Made by a program: the position numbers and the translations under genes. Below the pieces are notes generated by a model. The model worked only from the letters and a program-made list of their open reading frames with translations. It was not told the DNA's origin and did not search any database. A stretch of 64,000 nucleotides of DNA from Actinomycetota bacterium (GTDB lineage: Bacteria; Actinomycetota; Acidimicrobiia; Acidimicrobiales; UBA8592): positions 17,117 to 81,116 of the forward strand of contig PAYW01000009.1 in assembly GCA_002715425.1 (NCBI GenBank). The letters are read 5' to 3'. The stretch's first letter is position 1; each line of letters begins with the position of its first letter. Positions 53,934 through 62,672 of the stretch are shown piece by piece.

Positions 53934-54712
53934 TCCTCTCCCATCTTGGGAAAGTCCTTATTCTGTGCCTTGGATAATCTCCTTTCCCGCACCCATCCGT
54001 AGAGCACTGCCGTTTCATAGAAGAGATACATAGGAACTGCTAAAGCAAGGAGAGAGATTGGATCACCACTCGGAGTAATAATCGCTACAAGAACAACTAT
54101 CCCAACTACTGCATAACGCCATTGCTTTCTCAATGTTTTGTAGGTGAGTATTTCTAATTTTTGTAAAAGAATTAAAATCAACGGGAATTCGAAACCTATA
54201 CCAAAAGCAAGCATCATTTTGATGATAAATGAAACGTATGCTCGGGCCCTAAATTCTGTTAATAGGTCCTCTCCACCAATTTCGATCAAGAAATCTAAGG
54301 CGCGAGGAAGCGTCCAGAATGCTAGCCCACAACCCAATATAAATAGAATGACGCCGAACACTACAAACGAAACTCCATATCTCTTTTCATGCTTATGAAG
54401 TCCAGGGCTTATGAATTTCCAAGCTTGCCATAGCAGTACAGGGATTGAAACCGCTATACCAGTGTAGATTGCGATCATGAATCGTGTGTTCAAACCTTCC
54501 AAGGGTTCGTCTACACGCAATGTGCATTGCTCACCTAGAGTTTCGCAATATGGGTCAAGAATGAAATCGAGTATTTGGCCGAAGAATATCCATCCAAGAA
54601 TCGAACAGATACCGATTGCTAATAGACAGCGAATAAGTCGAGACCGCAATTCACCAAGATGCTCCAAGAGGCCCATTTTTGCTTCCGGGTTTTGATTATT
54701 CCGTAGTTTCAT
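53930..54712 (-). CDS. tatC: Sec-independent protein translocase TatC
   Basis: About 260 residues with six transmembrane helices. It recognises twin-arginine signal peptides and forms the Tat core in the membrane. EHLGELRSRLIR at the N-terminus and FGIGFEFPLILILL in the later helices are diagnostic. I choose the ATG at 54712, giving NPEAKMGLLEHLGELR as in other actinobacterial TatC; it overlaps the tatA end by 17 bp. An ATG at 54676, just before the conserved EHL, is an alternative. Confidence 0.94.
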   Translation of the reverse strand: MKLRNNQNPEAKMGLLEHLGELRSRLIRCLLAIGICSILGWIFFGQILDFILDPYCETLGEQCTLRVDEPLEGLNTRFMIAIYTGIAVSIPVLLWQAWKFISPGLHKHEKRYGVSFVVFGVILFILGCGLAFWTLPRALDFLIEIGGEDLLTEFRARAYVSFIIKMMLAFGIGFEFPLILILLQKLEILTYKTLRKQWRYAVVGIVVLVAIITPSGDPISLLALAVPMYLFYETAVLYGWVRERRLSKAQNKDFPKMGEE

Positions 54713-55010
54713 TTTCCTGCTCTGACCTTCTACTGTCCGAACTATCATCTACATCTGTAGTTGTTATTCCAAGATCTGCTGGTGGCAAAGATTCGGTCAC
54801 GGTTAAGTCATTTCCTCTTTGCCGCGCTTGCATTTCAGTGTTTTCATCTACAGCAGAGCTCAATTCAGAACGAAAGCTTTCACTGATTCTTCTTAGAGTC
54901 TGTGTTGTTTTTCCTAGGGTTCTAGCGATTTCAGGCAATTTTGAAGGACCGAGAAAAATTAAGGCGACAACAAGAATTACGAGAATCTCACCACCACCAA
55001 TATTGAACAC
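54696..55010 (-). CDS. tatA: Twin-arginine translocase subunit TatA/TatB
   Basis: A 104-residue protein with a single N-terminal helix (GEILVILVVALIFLG), the FxGPSKLPE hinge and a long amphipathic helix, then an acidic hydrophilic tail. The layout fits TatA or TatB; sequence alone does not separate them well. The start is GTG, giving MFNIGGGE. It works with TatC, directly downstream, to export folded proteins. Confidence 0.9.
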   Translation of the reverse strand: MFNIGGGEILVILVVALIFLGPSKLPEIARTLGKTTQTLRRISESFRSELSSAVDENTEMQARQRGNDLTVTESLPPADLGITTTDVDDSSDSRRSEQENETTE

Positions 55011-55043
55011 AGCATAAGACTACCTACTGAATTGAGGTAAGAA

Positions 55044-55061
55044 TAATTCCTATGGGAATTA
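55044..55061. repeat. Intergenic hairpin between lepB and tatA
   Basis: A 7-bp inverted repeat TAATTCC/GGAATTA with a 4-base loop lies in the 137 bp between lepB and tatA. No T-run follows on either strand. The remainder of the stretch shows no gene. Confidence 0.35.
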
Positions 55062-55147
55062 CCACAAATGATAGGTGGCCTCTTTCAATACTTCTCGAGA
55101 GTATCGACAACCTTTGGGGTCATAGAGTCCATCGGCGTGCTGTATTG

Positions 55148-56008
55148 CTATAGAAATTTTAAACTGCCAATTGGCCATAAGCGAATAAAGGCTCGCCCTA
55201 CGACTGCAGTTTCATCGATAGGTCCGAAAAATCTAGAGTCGCGGGATCCATCCCTGTTATCGCCTAATACAAATACGTGATTTTCCGGAATTAAGCAACT
55301 AGTTTCGGTTGCCCTTTCACATAAATCCGTGTTATCGAAGCCTCGAGTGTAGGTAGTTGATGCAAGATATGGTTCAACAAGCAGTTGACGTGACGATGAA
55401 TCTGACTTGGTGATGTATATTCGACCCTCAATGATTTCAATCAGCTCACCCTCAAGACCTATAACTCGTTTAATTAAGTCTGTTTTACCTGTATTTTCAC
55501 TAGATGGCCTTCCAAAGACCACTAGATCTCCACGGCTTATATCCCCAACCTCGTAACTAAGTTTGTTTACCAGCACACGGTCCCCTACTTGCAGGGTTGG
55601 GGTCATAGAAGAGGATGGAATGTAATAGGCCTGCATAAGAAAAGTCTTGATAAGAAATGCGACTAACAATGCACCGAGTATCACTGCCCCCCACTCAAGA
55701 AAACTCTTCATACCTTTCTTATTTTGTTCCCCTTCTCCTGTTTCAGTGTCTATATCAAGAAATTCCTCATCTGGGTACGGGCTGTCCGAAGATGAAATAG
55801 GTGGGGTAGATAGATCCTCTAGTGAATCGTTGTTCTCGCGCACATTATCAGATGATATAGAGGAACTTATAGATTGTTCATCGGCACTCTTCTCAATATC
55901 ATCTGGTGAGAACTCGGGTGCATTCTCGATTGAACGTTCCACAGCCCTAGCTACTACGTCATCGACCCATTGTTCAGCCTCAGAGTCTTTATCATCTTTC
56001 TCAACCAC
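55148..56008 (-). CDS. lepB: Signal peptidase I
   Basis: A 286-residue membrane protease that removes signal peptides. The catalytic Ser134 lies in IPSSSMTPTL and the Lys180 in DLIKRVIG; GDNRDGSRDSRFFGPI is the third signature. One transmembrane helix (about 104-125) precedes the catalytic domain. A 100-residue acidic, Ser-rich cytoplasmic extension is longer than in most SPase I. The start is GTG. It sits between the pafC and tatA genes, among export functions. Confidence 0.93.
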   Translation of the reverse strand: MVEKDDKDSEAEQWVDDVVARAVERSIENAPEFSPDDIEKSADEQSISSSISSDNVRENNDSLEDLSTPPISSSDSPYPDEEFLDIDTETGEGEQNKKGMKSFLEWGAVILGALLVAFLIKTFLMQAYYIPSSSMTPTLQVGDRVLVNKLSYEVGDISRGDLVVFGRPSSENTGKTDLIKRVIGLEGELIEIIEGRIYITKSDSSSRQLLVEPYLASTTYTRGFDNTDLCERATETSCLIPENHVFVLGDNRDGSRDSRFFGPIDETAVVGRAFIRLWPIGSLKFL

Positions 56009-56047
56009 AAAACCGCAGGTTAGTCGAGATAAGCAATATAAGTCGCA

Positions 56048-57013
56048 TCACAAATTCTCTTTGTATCTATTAGTAATTTCCATAGCAGCCTGACGCGCCA
56101 AATCAGCTGGAATATGCTCAGGTGATTCGATTATTTCTGTAGTAGGTGAAAGACGGAGAAGAAGACGCTTTAGCCAAGCAATTCCAGCTACTACAAGCCT
56201 CACTTCAATATCACCATTTCCATTTTGAGAATATTCTTCGATGGGGTAAGTAGAAAGTATCCATGAGTCTTCGTGGGAAATCTTCAACGTAATCAGATCT
56301 CCACTTGCATCTAAATTCCACTTCTCGTCTAAGGAAAGAGATTCACAATCGGCTTCAGGAATCAGATTTGATTTATCTATTGTCTCTACTTCTAAAATAC
56401 GATCCAATCGGAAGAGGCGATAATCATTCGCGACTTCACAGTATGCATGGAGATAATGGCAGTGATCACGATTTATGATCTCTAGTGGGTGAACTATTCG
56501 TGTAGAACTCTCATCTTTGCCGTAGGCATAGTAGCGAATACGAAGTTGCTTCTCTTCTCGTATCGATTCATTAATTGTGAGTAAATCGGTGTTTTTAATT
56601 TCGGATATATCCAACTCGAAAGTTTCTTTACTTTGACCGAGAGCGACCTCTAGTTTTTCTATAGCGCTACTAAGGGCTCTAGTTTCATTTTGGTTATGAA
56701 TAAGTTCTAAAGTTTTTGCTTTTCTCAACAGGTTAAAACCCTGTTCAGGAGTAAGCCTGATTGGCCGGGAAAGCCAGTCTGCTTGGTCTATCCACACGCG
56801 GCCATCTTCTATGATTACCTCTATCAAGGTATCAGGGGTATGTGGATAGGGGCCAACCATGAAAAGTACCTTTGTTAAATCTGTGAGAAGCAGTTCTTCC
56901 GGATACTCAAATCGTTTAGCGATCAAATCCAATTGTGGACCATCATTGTCAATGATCCAGGGAATCATCGCAAGTAAGCGTTCTAGCTTCTCTGCTGCCT
57001 TAAGCTGCCCCAT
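56048..57013 (-). CDS. pafC: Proteasome accessory factor C (WYL-domain regulator)
   Basis: About 321 residues: an N-terminal helix-turn-helix (LERLLAMIPWI), a central WYL domain with RIRYYAYGKDESS, and a C-terminal WCX-type region. With PafB it forms the heterodimeric activator of the RecA-independent DNA-damage response in mycobacteria. I choose ATG at 57013, which overlaps pafB by 14 bp; an ATG at 57046 gives a longer N-terminus that does not align with other PafC. Confidence 0.88.
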   Translation of the reverse strand: MGQLKAAEKLERLLAMIPWIIDNDGPQLDLIAKRFEYPEELLLTDLTKVLFMVGPYPHTPDTLIEVIIEDGRVWIDQADWLSRPIRLTPEQGFNLLRKAKTLELIHNQNETRALSSAIEKLEVALGQSKETFELDISEIKNTDLLTINESIREEKQLRIRYYAYGKDESSTRIVHPLEIINRDHCHYLHAYCEVANDYRLFRLDRILEVETIDKSNLIPEADCESLSLDEKWNLDASGDLITLKISHEDSWILSTYPIEEYSQNGNGDIEVRLVVAGIAWLKRLLLRLSPTTEIIESPEHIPADLARQAAMEITNRYKENL

Positions 57014-57935
57014 GTGTAACCTCATTAAACTTTCCAATGTGGGCAAGGTATTCGTTCCGCATTTTTTCTGGTGAAAGAATTTCAGCGTGGTCCAGCAAGA
57101 GGGTCAGCCGAGTAAAAAATGCCTCTCTATTGTGGACATCCACTTTGGCAATACCAGATCCATCCTGCTGTATAAGGATATCTACTTGAAGACTGATGCT
57201 CGCCCAATCCAAGAGATCACTATCAATCCGTACTGTTGTTTCGATCGCTTCATCTTTTCCATAACTCCACGGTTTGAGATTCACACGTGGTGGGCTAGAA
57301 GGGAGTTCGTAGCTGGCGCTCTTACTATCAATTTTTAGCTCTCTTATTTTGTCGACTCGAAACGTTTTGGCTCCCGCATCAGGTAACTCATTTCCTATTA
57401 AGTACCATCTCCCATTAGTAAACTCTAAGCGCCATGGTTCAACATCTCTGGGTTTGGTTCCATAATCAAATACGACTCTCTTTCGCTCAGAGATTGCATC
57501 AAACAACTTTGCAACATAATCATCATCTAAACTTTGCAATTTCAAAATGTTTGGGGCTAGGCCTTCTTCGAATCCACCTAATTTCCGCATTGCTTCCACT
57601 TCAGTAAGCCCATCTAGTACCTCGATACTTGCAATGGCTAAATTTAGCGCTGAGAGTTCCTCTTCACTCAGATTCAGATCTTCAAGATAGTACGAGCTTT
57701 TGTTTATGAAGTATCCCTCTACTGGAGGGTTCGTACCTGGAACAGGAGCTAATTCGAGTGGGACACCCATATCTCTTAATGCATTTTTATCTCTGTCGAA
57801 CGTTCTTCGAAATGCTGCTAAATCATCAGGGTACATTCCAATACGAGTTTTTAGCTCTGAAGCCGATTTTGGTGCCTCAGCGTTTAAAAGCTCAGCAAGA
57901 AGGTTTAAAGTTCTTTCCAGTTTCTTTGAAGTCAT
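57000..57935 (-). CDS. pafB: Proteasome accessory factor B (WYL-domain regulator)
   Basis: A 311-residue protein with N-terminal helix-turn-helix (KSASELKTRIGMYP), the FRRTFDRDKNALRDMG segment and a WYL domain (KRVVFDYGTKPRDVEPW, then GRWYLIG). It pairs with PafC. The adjacent, overlapping pafC and the pafA upstream match the order in other actinobacteria, where the two are activated by DNA damage and control repair genes. Confidence 0.9.
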   Translation of the reverse strand: MTSKKLERTLNLLAELLNAEAPKSASELKTRIGMYPDDLAAFRRTFDRDKNALRDMGVPLELAPVPGTNPPVEGYFINKSSYYLEDLNLSEEELSALNLAIASIEVLDGLTEVEAMRKLGGFEEGLAPNILKLQSLDDDYVAKLFDAISERKRVVFDYGTKPRDVEPWRLEFTNGRWYLIGNELPDAGAKTFRVDKIRELKIDSKSASYELPSSPPRVNLKPWSYGKDEAIETTVRIDSDLLDWASISLQVDILIQQDGSGIAKVDVHNREAFFTRLTLLLDHAEILSPEKMRNEYLAHIGKFNEVTHGAA

Positions 57936-57979
57936 TTATTGTCTTACCTTCTAATCTCTTTTCAGAATTGTTTCTCAGA

Positions 57980-59338
57980 TCATAAACTTTCAATCAGTTT
58001 TTCGACTCGCTCATCCGAGGATATGAATGGGTCCTTACATAACACTGTTCGTTGGGCTTGATCATTCAATTTAAGATGCACCCAATCTACGGTGTAATCA
58101 CGATTACGGTCTTTTGCTCTGCGAATAAAATCTCCTCGCAACTTTGCCCTAGTCGTCTGTGGAGGATGCTCGACTGCGTGTGTTATATCTTCATCACTGC
58201 ATATTCTCTCCACCTTCCCGTTTGCTTGAAGGATATAGAAGAGACCTCTTTGACGATTAACATCATGGTATTGCAGGTCAATGAGCCCAACTTTAGGATC
58301 TGTTAGTTCCAATCCATGCTTTCCCCTATATTTTTCGATTAGGTGAAATTTCGTAACCCAGTCACATTCCCTAGAGAGACTGAACGGATCTTCTTTCAAA
58401 CCAGTGAGACAATGTTCCCACATAGTAAGGGACTGTTTTTCTTCGGGACTCAACTCTCGCCTATCAGCAAATTTTAGAGCTTTCTCTAGGAACTCTGATT
58501 GAATATCTAGGGCGCTAAGCTCTCTCCCACTGGCCAGCCTGACTTTTCGAGTGCATGTAATGTCATGACTAATTTCTCTTATAGCTCGGATCGGATTTTC
58601 TAACGTCATGTCACCCATAAAGACAGTACGCTCTTCGAGCATTCTTAAAATTAGCGAAGCGGCTCCGACTTTTAGGAATGATGCGTACTCATTCATATTT
58701 GAGTCACCGACAATAACATGTAAGCGACGGTACTTTTCTGCATCGGCGTGAGGCTCATCACGAGTGTTAATAATTGGCCGACTTCTAGTAGTAGCACTCG
58801 AGATGCCTTCCCAAATGTGCTCTGCCCTTTGACTGATACAGTACGTAGCGCCTCGCGCTGTTTGTAGTACTTTCCCTGAACCAGCATAGATTTGCCTAGT
58901 AACGAAGAAAGGTATCAGCGTTTCATCGTATACCGCCGTGTTGTCGTCACGAACAGTACAAAAATTCTCGTGACATCCATACGAATTTCCTGCTGAGTCA
59001 GTGTTGTTTTTGAACAAGTATAATTCGCCGTTTATTCCTTCCTCGGACAACCTTTCTTCAGCTCCGACTAAAAGCTGGTGTAAAATTCTTTCTCCAGCCT
59101 TATCATGAGCCACTACGTCATAGATTGAATCGCATTCAGGCGTTGCGTATTCTGGGTGCGATCCAACATCCAGATACAGACGTGAACCGTTAGCAAGAAA
59201 TACATTGCTGCTTCTCCCCCATGAGACAACCCTTCGAAACATATAGCGAGCGACTTCATCTGGACTTAATCGTCTTTGCCCATTGAGAACACAAGTAACT
59301 CCGTATTCACTCTCAATACCAAAGATTCGTCGGTCCAT
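57980..59338 (-). CDS. pafA: Pup-protein ligase
   Basis: A 452-residue ATP-dependent ligase that joins the C-terminal glutamate of Pup to substrate lysines. It belongs to the glutamine-synthetase-like carboxylate-amine ligases. The N-terminal [12 protein letters not shown], the [15 protein letters not shown] segment and [21 protein letters not shown] are family marks. It differs from the paralogous Dop by lacking the extra loop and having the shorter length. Located between prcA and pafB, as in mycobacteria. Confidence 0.96.
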   Translation of the reverse strand: MDRRIFGIESEYGVTCVLNGQRRLSPDEVARYMFRRVVSWGRSSNVFLANGSRLYLDVGSHPEYATPECDSIYDVVAHDKAGERILHQLLVGAEERLSEEGINGELYLFKNNTDSAGNSYGCHENFCTVRDDNTAVYDETLIPFFVTRQIYAGSGKVLQTARGATYCISQRAEHIWEGISSATTRSRPIINTRDEPHADAEKYRRLHVIVGDSNMNEYASFLKVGAASLILRMLEERTVFMGDMTLENPIRAIREISHDITCTRKVRLASGRELSALDIQSEFLEKALKFADRRELSPEEKQSLTMWEHCLTGLKEDPFSLSRECDWVTKFHLIEKYRGKHGLELTDPKVGLIDLQYHDVNRQRGLFYILQANGKVERICSDEDITHAVEHPPQTTRAKLRGDFIRRAKDRNRDYTVDWVHLKLNDQAQRTVLCKDPFISSDERVEKLIESL

Positions 59339-59376
59339 GGGACAACACTAGATTACGGTAAGGCTGGACCCAAGTA

Positions 59377-60069
59377 TTAGAGAACTTCTTTAGGTTGGCA
59401 TAACTCCGAAAGCTCGTCACCTTCTATCCTCCGAAATGATCTTCTGCCATTTGCATGAGATAACTCGGCTACTTCCAAGTCGTCTGGTTCAAGCACTCGA
59501 TCCGGCCCTGCAAGAGCGCTTATCGCTGACTGTATTCCTGAAGCTAGGGTTAGATTTTCGGTATAGCTATCAGCGAATCTCTCAAAAATAACTTCTGCAT
59601 CTCCACCCAGAACAGCATAATCAGAGTGATCTTTCACAGTTCCATCGTAAAGAATATGGAACAACTGACTAGAGGAAGGCTCTTCACTCTGCCCAATCTC
59701 AGCAACCAGAATTTCTACTTCCATCGGCTTCATCTCATGTGTAAAAATTTGGCCCAGCATCTGTGCATATTGGTTCGCGAGGCTTCGAGCATCAACATCT
59801 TCTCTACTGAATGAATAACCCTTTAAGTCAGCATGCCTAACACCTGCGATTCTCAATTGATCAAATTCGTTGTATTTTCCTACTCCTGCGAATGCTATTC
59901 TGTCGTAAATCTCGCTTACCTTTCGGAGCGTATTAGACGCATTCTCAGCAACGATCAATATTCCATTTTCGTAAGTCAGCCCAATTAACGATCGGCCTCG
60001 GGCGATTCCTTTTCTCGCATAATCAGCTCGGTCTTCCATAAGCTGTTCAGGAGCTACATAAAAAGGCAT
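59377..60069 (-). CDS. prcA: Proteasome subunit alpha
   Basis: About 230 residues, the non-catalytic outer-ring subunit of the 20S core. MPFYVAPEQLMEDRADYARKG begins the protein and the gating N-terminal segment and ARKGIARGRS are typical of actinobacterial alpha subunits. I choose the ATG at 60069, 7 bp after the prcB stop; the frame is open upstream but that part overlaps prcB. It provides the docking surface for Mpa. Confidence 0.95.
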   Translation of the reverse strand: MPFYVAPEQLMEDRADYARKGIARGRSLIGLTYENGILIVAENASNTLRKVSEIYDRIAFAGVGKYNEFDQLRIAGVRHADLKGYSFSREDVDARSLANQYAQMLGQIFTHEMKPMEVEILVAEIGQSEEPSSSQLFHILYDGTVKDHSDYAVLGGDAEVIFERFADSYTENLTLASGIQSAISALAGPDRVLEPDDLEVAELSHANGRRSFRRIEGDELSELCQPKEVL

Positions 60070-60076
60070 ACTCACA

Positions 60077-60916
60077 TCAATCACCACCCGATATTCTCGA
60101 CCGCCTGTTATCAATGATCGAACCAAATACGGCTGAAATATCATTACTTGGAATAGCTTCGTAACCGCCAGAGGTTATCTTGGAGATAATCGGATAGACA
60201 TCTCGAATTAAATCCGGACCGCCTGTCGCTGAATCTTCATCCGACGCTTCAAAAATAGCGTTCGCAGCTAAATTAATTGCTTCAGATTCATCCAAGCGTT
60301 CCGTAAATCCCATTTTGATAACTGTCGTTGCATGGACACTTCCTGAGCCCGTTGCAGCAAAATTTGCTTCTTCGTAACGACCTCCGGTCACATCGAACTG
60401 AAACAACCGACCTATAGAAAGACGAAGATCAAACCCAGCGAATAATGGAATAACCGCTAATCCTTGTAAAGCTTGGGGAAGGTTCTGGCGAATCATTTGG
60501 CTGAGTTGATTAGCTTTACCGTCTAGGCTGAGTGATTTTCCCTCCACCTTCTCATAGTGCTCAAGTTGTAATTGAAAAAGTCGTACCATTTCTAGAGCTG
60601 GACCTGCAGCCCCAGCAATTGCTATACCAGAATGATTATCAGCTGGAAATACTTTCTCCATTGTCCTGTGGCTAATGTGGTGGCCGCTAGTCGCTCTTCG
60701 GTCACCAGCGAGAATTACCCCAGAATCGTACTTGATTGCAACGCACGTGGTCCCATGAGGAAGATCGTCTATAAGGCTACTTTGCAGGGTTTTTTGAATT
60801 CCTATGTCATCAACGAGAGCAAGGAAGTTAGGCCCTGGGTCTTGTTCGGGAGTAAATCTAGGCAATGTCACCTTACTGATCGTATCGGGTGTAACGATGC
60901 TCCGGCTACTGACCAC
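60077..60916 (-). CDS. prcB: Proteasome subunit beta
   Basis: A 279-residue catalytic subunit of the 20S core. A 55-residue propeptide ends in DDLPHG and the mature N-terminus begins TTCVAIKY, making Thr56 the nucleophile. SGVILAGDRRATSG and the FAATGSGS segment are family hallmarks. The start is GTG, overlapping the end of pup by 11 bp. Autocatalytic removal of the propeptide is expected on assembly. Confidence 0.96.
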   Translation of the reverse strand: MVSSRSIVTPDTISKVTLPRFTPEQDPGPNFLALVDDIGIQKTLQSSLIDDLPHGTTCVAIKYDSGVILAGDRRATSGHHISHRTMEKVFPADNHSGIAIAGAAGPALEMVRLFQLQLEHYEKVEGKSLSLDGKANQLSQMIRQNLPQALQGLAVIPLFAGFDLRLSIGRLFQFDVTGGRYEEANFAATGSGSVHATTVIKMGFTERLDESEAINLAANAIFEASDEDSATGGPDLIRDVYPIISKITSGGYEAIPSNDISAVFGSIIDNRRSRISGGD

Positions 60917-61112
60917 CCTTTTGTACGTATGATTTAACGAATTCTTCAGCGTTAGATTCTAAAACCTGGTCAATCTCATCAAGCAAATCATCTAAATCGC
61001 TTGAGAGTTCACTTGCATCAACTGAGTTTTCTTTCTCTATCGCAGCATTATCGTCTGTTGATTTTGCTGAATCAGACTCATCCTCTGAGTCAAAGTACTT
61101 CTGACTTTCCAC
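60906..61112 (-). CDS. pup: Prokaryotic ubiquitin-like protein Pup
   Basis: A 68-residue disordered, acidic protein ending in GGQ. The C-terminal segment EEFVKSYVQKGGQ and the coiled helical part LSSDLDDLLDEIDQVLES (Mpa-binding) are diagnostic. The terminal glutamine must be deamidated by Dop before PafA can attach it. The start is GTG with a strong GAGGAG Shine-Dalgarno 6 bases upstream. Confidence 0.96.
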   Translation of the reverse strand: MESQKYFDSEDESDSAKSTDDNAAIEKENSVDASELSSDLDDLLDEIDQVLESNAEEFVKSYVQKGGQ

Positions 61113-61151
61113 TACTGGCTCCTCACTAACGACGCATTTCCCATAATAGAT

Positions 61152-62663
61152 CTAAATTCCCAGCGAGTGAATTAATTCATGGGGAGTTTCGGATTCAGTA
61201 ATAAGGTTTTCGACATCATCCTTTGTTCCTTTAACTGGGTCCAGCACAGGTATCCTTCTAATAGTTGTTTCATCAAGTTTGAATACGATTGAGTCCCAAT
61301 TCGCTGAAATTATCTGATCTGGCCACTTCTGTAGGCACTTCCCGCGGAAGTAAGCACGAGTGCCACTTGGCGGATTAAGAACTCCGTCCTCTATTTCATT
61401 TACATCATTGATACTTTCCATACCTAATTTGCTGAAGATACTGAATTCTTCTCGTAGATCATGGTACTGAACTGCCAAGTATCTTGTTCGAGCATCAAAA
61501 TACGATAGATCATGCCGATCTTTGAAACTATCGAGTAGACGTTTTTTTGATATCCAATCTATTTTAGTATGCAAAGAATCTAGGTCTGATTCCAGACCTA
61601 TGAGGACTTCTTGCCACATCTCCAGTATGCGATTTCCTACTTCGCCGCCAACATATTGCAGCCCGCCTTTCTCTGCATAATCTTTAGCTTTTTCATATAG
61701 GTATGTTTGAACCTCTAACGCAGTAATAGATTTACCATTCGTTCTTTGGATAGGCCGAGAAAGAGTTAAATCATAGGAAATTTCTTTCATCGCTTGGACA
61801 GAGTTGGCAAAGAGAAAATCTTCGTCAATGAACTTATCCTCTACCATTGCTAGAACAAAACATGTAGTTCCGACCTTAAGAAAGGTCGCGTACTCGCTCA
61901 TATTTGCGTCACCACATATGACATGGAGGCGACGGTAACGCTCGGAATCGGAATGTGGTTCATCTCGTGTGTTGATGATTGGCCTTTTTAAAGTCGTCTC
62001 CAACCCCACTTCTTCTTCGAAAAAGTCTGCTCTTTGAGTTATTTGATAAGCAACAGCATCTGGATCACTTCCGGTAACTTCACAACCTATTTTTCCTGCA
62101 CCGGTATAAATCTGTCGAGTTATAAAGTGGGCTATCCCATGCTTTATGACATCTCCAAATGGTGTGGATCGGTCCATAAGGTAGTTCTCGTGGCAGCCGT
62201 ATGAATTCCCTTTCCCGTCTGAATTATCCTTATATACGATTAGTTCTTCATCTTCAGGTAGAAGCAATTTAGCTGATTTCATGGCTTCTTGAAGTATTAT
62301 TTCACCTGATTTGTCATATCTCGCGACCTCCATAGCGTTCTCACACTCAGGCGTTGACATTTCCGGGTGTGCGTGATCAACGTAGAATCTAGCTCCGTTA
62401 GTGAGAACAGCATTGACTAAATGGGTTTCAACGATAGGGGGCAAAGAGCCCATTGGGGCGAAACCTCGAGCGTCATTAGCTGGATTCTCGTCTTGAAAAT
62501 CCCAAACCACTGAATCGGCAATCCCATTTTTTAAAGCCTGTTCGGAGTCTTGAACATAAGAGGTTATCAACATAGAGGAAGCCCAAATAGGATTTTGATC
62601 TTCAACGCCTTTGTGAATAATGGAATACTCAGTTTCTATTCCACAGATTTTATCAACAGCCAT
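61152..62663 (-). CDS. dop: Pup deamidase/depupylase
   Basis: A 503-residue paralogue of PafA that deamidates Pup's terminal glutamine and removes Pup from proteins. It carries [27 protein letters not shown] and NTRDEPHSDSERYRRLHVICGD. The longer length, and the extended region after the first ATP-binding strand, separate it from PafA. It lies 9 bp downstream of mpa and 39 bp before pup, the usual position. Confidence 0.95.
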   Translation of the reverse strand: MAVDKICGIETEYSIIHKGVEDQNPIWASSMLITSYVQDSEQALKNGIADSVVWDFQDENPANDARGFAPMGSLPPIVETHLVNAVLTNGARFYVDHAHPEMSTPECENAMEVARYDKSGEIILQEAMKSAKLLLPEDEELIVYKDNSDGKGNSYGCHENYLMDRSTPFGDVIKHGIAHFITRQIYTGAGKIGCEVTGSDPDAVAYQITQRADFFEEEVGLETTLKRPIINTRDEPHSDSERYRRLHVICGDANMSEYATFLKVGTTCFVLAMVEDKFIDEDFLFANSVQAMKEISYDLTLSRPIQRTNGKSITALEVQTYLYEKAKDYAEKGGLQYVGGEVGNRILEMWQEVLIGLESDLDSLHTKIDWISKKRLLDSFKDRHDLSYFDARTRYLAVQYHDLREEFSIFSKLGMESINDVNEIEDGVLNPPSGTRAYFRGKCLQKWPDQIISANWDSIVFKLDETTIRRIPVLDPVKGTKDDVENLITESETPHELIHSLGI

Positions 62664-62672
62664 GCGTGACTC

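Noticed and set aside
55647..56093. A 148-residue plus-strand frame opposite lepB
   Set aside because: It is antisense to the Ser/Glu-rich region of lepB and mirrors that bias; no ribosome-binding site or family match.
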